A DNA stretch of 14,655 bases from Thermoplasmata archaeon (GTDB lineage Archaea; Thermoplasmatota; Thermoplasmata; SG8-5; JAGLSY01): NCBI GenBank assembly GCA_023135545.1, contig JAGLSY010000246.1, positions 1-14,655 on the forward strand, read 5' to 3'. The notes beneath the pieces are model-generated. The model saw only the letters and a program-made list of their open reading frames with translations. It was not told where the DNA came from and made no database searches. Positions 13,593 to 14,655 of this stretch are shown here, piece by piece; the stretch's first letter is position 1, and every line of letters starts with the position of its first letter. Both the position numbers and the translations under genes were made by a program.

Positions 13593-13694
13593 CTTTTCTA
13601 ACAACCAGTGTGGGATATCATTGATGTGCTAGCTTGGGTCCCAGTGTTAAGGTAGTATGGTGGGGGCTGGAAGGAGGGGAAAAACAGCAATCAA
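13593..13694 (+). repeat. Dispersed G-rich intergenic repeat, copy B
   Basis: It starts cttttctaacaaccag, contains gtgctagcttgggtcccag and gtagtatggtggggg, and ends agcaatcaa like copy A. The G-run array at 13659-13679 could form a two-layer quadruplex. It fills nearly the whole gap between the convergent endA and P-type ATPase genes. Confidence 0.7.
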
Positions 13695-13700
13695 TGAGAG

Positions 13701-14655
13701 TTATTCCATTTTGCTGGCTGGCGGCACGTAATTCCTCAGCATAAGCGAGAGGCTCACCACCGTGACAGAGCTCATGGCCATTGCCAGCCCCGCAAACTCC
13801 GGCCTGAAATGAATACCGGCCAGCGGAACAAGAATCCCGGCCGCCACCGGAATAAGCGCCGAGTTGTAGGCGAAGGCCCAGAATAGGTTTTGTTTTATCC
13901 TGACCAGCACCTTTCTGCTAAGCTGGATGCCCCCCACCGCATCCAGCAAATCATCCTTCATCAGCACGATATCACCACTCTCGATCGCCACATCGGTCCC
14001 GCTACCAATCGCGATGCCGACATCGGCCTGGGCCAGTGCAGGAGCATCGTTGATCCCGTCGCCCACGAAGGCCACCACCTTCCCCTCATCCTGGAGTTTT
14101 CTAACCTCGGCGGCCTTGTCGCCTGGTAAAACTTCAGAAAGCACGGTGTCGATCCCTATCTGACTGGCTATCGCCTTTGCGGTCCGCGAGTTGTCACCGG
14201 TCACCATCCCGACCTCAAGGCCCATTTTTTTCAGGCTCTGGATGGCCTTGCCAGAGGTTGGTTTGAGAGGGTCGGTGATTGCAACCAGCCCTAGCACAGA
14301 GCCGGCCATGGAAACTATGATGACGGTCTTGCCCTGGCTCTCCAATTCCTGCATGGAAGTGCTGACCCCATCATCAAGCGTTATGTTTGACTCGGACATC
14401 AGAGCCCTGGTTCCGATTAAAACCTGTTTCCCGTCGATACTGGCTCCCACGCCCTTGCCCCCGAAGGTGTCGAAGTTCCCGGTATCGAGCAGCTGAATAC
14501 CCCTTTCCTCGGCCTGCTTTACAACCGCACCCGCAAGGGGATGGAGTGAATTCTTCTCGACGTTGGCCGCGATCTTCAGCACATCGTCCTCGGTTCCGGA
14601 AATAGCAATTATATCGGTAACCTCCGGCTCTCCCCTGGTCAGCGTGCCGGTCTTG
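13701..14655 (-). CDS. copA: Cu+-exporting P-type ATPase (PIB-1), C-terminal part
   Basis: Partial at the 5' side. The frame reaches the right edge, where the first full codons give KTGTLT, so the window cuts inside the codon of the phosphorylated Asp of DKTGTLT. The visible 317 residues hold the nucleotide-binding domain with its HP motif (SLHPLAGAVV), VGMVTGDNSRTA, and the hinge GDGINDAPALAQADVGIAIGSGTDVA. Two last transmembrane spans follow. The seventh-span YN (AYNSALIPVAAG) and eighth-span MAMSS (GLAMAMSSVTVVSLSLMLR) are the Cu+ signature of PIB-1 pumps, so Cu+ (or Ag+) export is the likely role. A start at GTG 14582 would remove the catalytic Asp and is not the real start. The gene converges on endA. 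Confidence 0.92.
   Translation of the reverse strand, partial: KTGTLTRGEPEVTDIIAISGTEDDVLKIAANVEKNSLHPLAGAVVKQAEERGIQLLDTGNFDTFGGKGVGASIDGKQVLIGTRALMSESNITLDDGVSTSMQELESQGKTVIIVSMAGSVLGLVAITDPLKPTSGKAIQSLKKMGLEVGMVTGDNSRTAKAIASQIGIDTVLSEVLPGDKAAEVRKLQDEGKVVAFVGDGINDAPALAQADVGIAIGSGTDVAIESGDIVLMKDDLLDAVGGIQLSRKVLVRIKQNLFWAFAYNSALIPVAAGILVPLAGIHFRPEFAGLAMAMSSVTVVSLSLMLRNYVPPASKME

Noticed and set aside
14580..14582. GTG as the start of the P-type ATPase
   Set aside because: The frame continues upstream to the window edge with the DKTGTLT motif, which is essential, so the gene is truncated by the window rather than starting here.

Overview
The window looks like a chromosomal segment of an archaeon. 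The evidence is a homodimer-type (internally duplicated) tRNA-splicing endonuclease, a DUF99 protein, a KaiC-family ATPase, SbcD/Mre11-like archaeal phosphoesterases, TATA boxes about 25 bases upstream of start codons with several apparently leaderless genes, and poly-T terminators. The gene content and the Pro-rich or CARDB-like surface proteins fit an uncultured Thermoplasmatota-type euryarchaeon best, but that placement is an inference.

Layout. 1-1929 (minus) is the first 643 codons of a large secreted multidomain surface protein that runs off the left edge. 2145-2954 and 3122-3940 (minus) are two paralogous metallophosphoesterases. 3941-4545 holds no gene. It carries two tandem copies of a structured RNA candidate in which base-pair-preserving changes are visible, flanked by the two halves of a dispersed G-rich repeat. 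4546-8258 (plus) encodes a zinc-ribbon/transmembrane/TPR protein, then a tight three-gene unit of a KaiC-like ATPase and two Ras-like small GTPases, the second with an extra C-terminal helical domain. 8481-8819 (plus) is a small winged-helix-like protein. It converges on a DUF99 protein (8848-9420, minus). 9617-10681 and 10805-11251 (minus) are two Pro-rich membrane proteins whose 3' ends carry almost identical terminators exactly 1,200 bases apart. 11332-12399 (minus) is a radical SAM protein, divergent from endA (12509-13576, plus). 13701-14655 (minus) is the C-terminal part of a Cu+-type P-ATPase cut by the right edge just after the catalytic Asp.

How the parts may work together. The plus-strand block reads as a signalling module: a membrane-anchored TPR scaffold with zinc ribbons, a RecA/KaiC-type ATPase and two GTPase switches. 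This is inferred from gene order and domain content only. The least ordinary sequence is non-coding: the tandem RNA candidate at 4088-4380 and four copies of a repeat family, all in the same orientation and each ending in a potential G-quadruplex.
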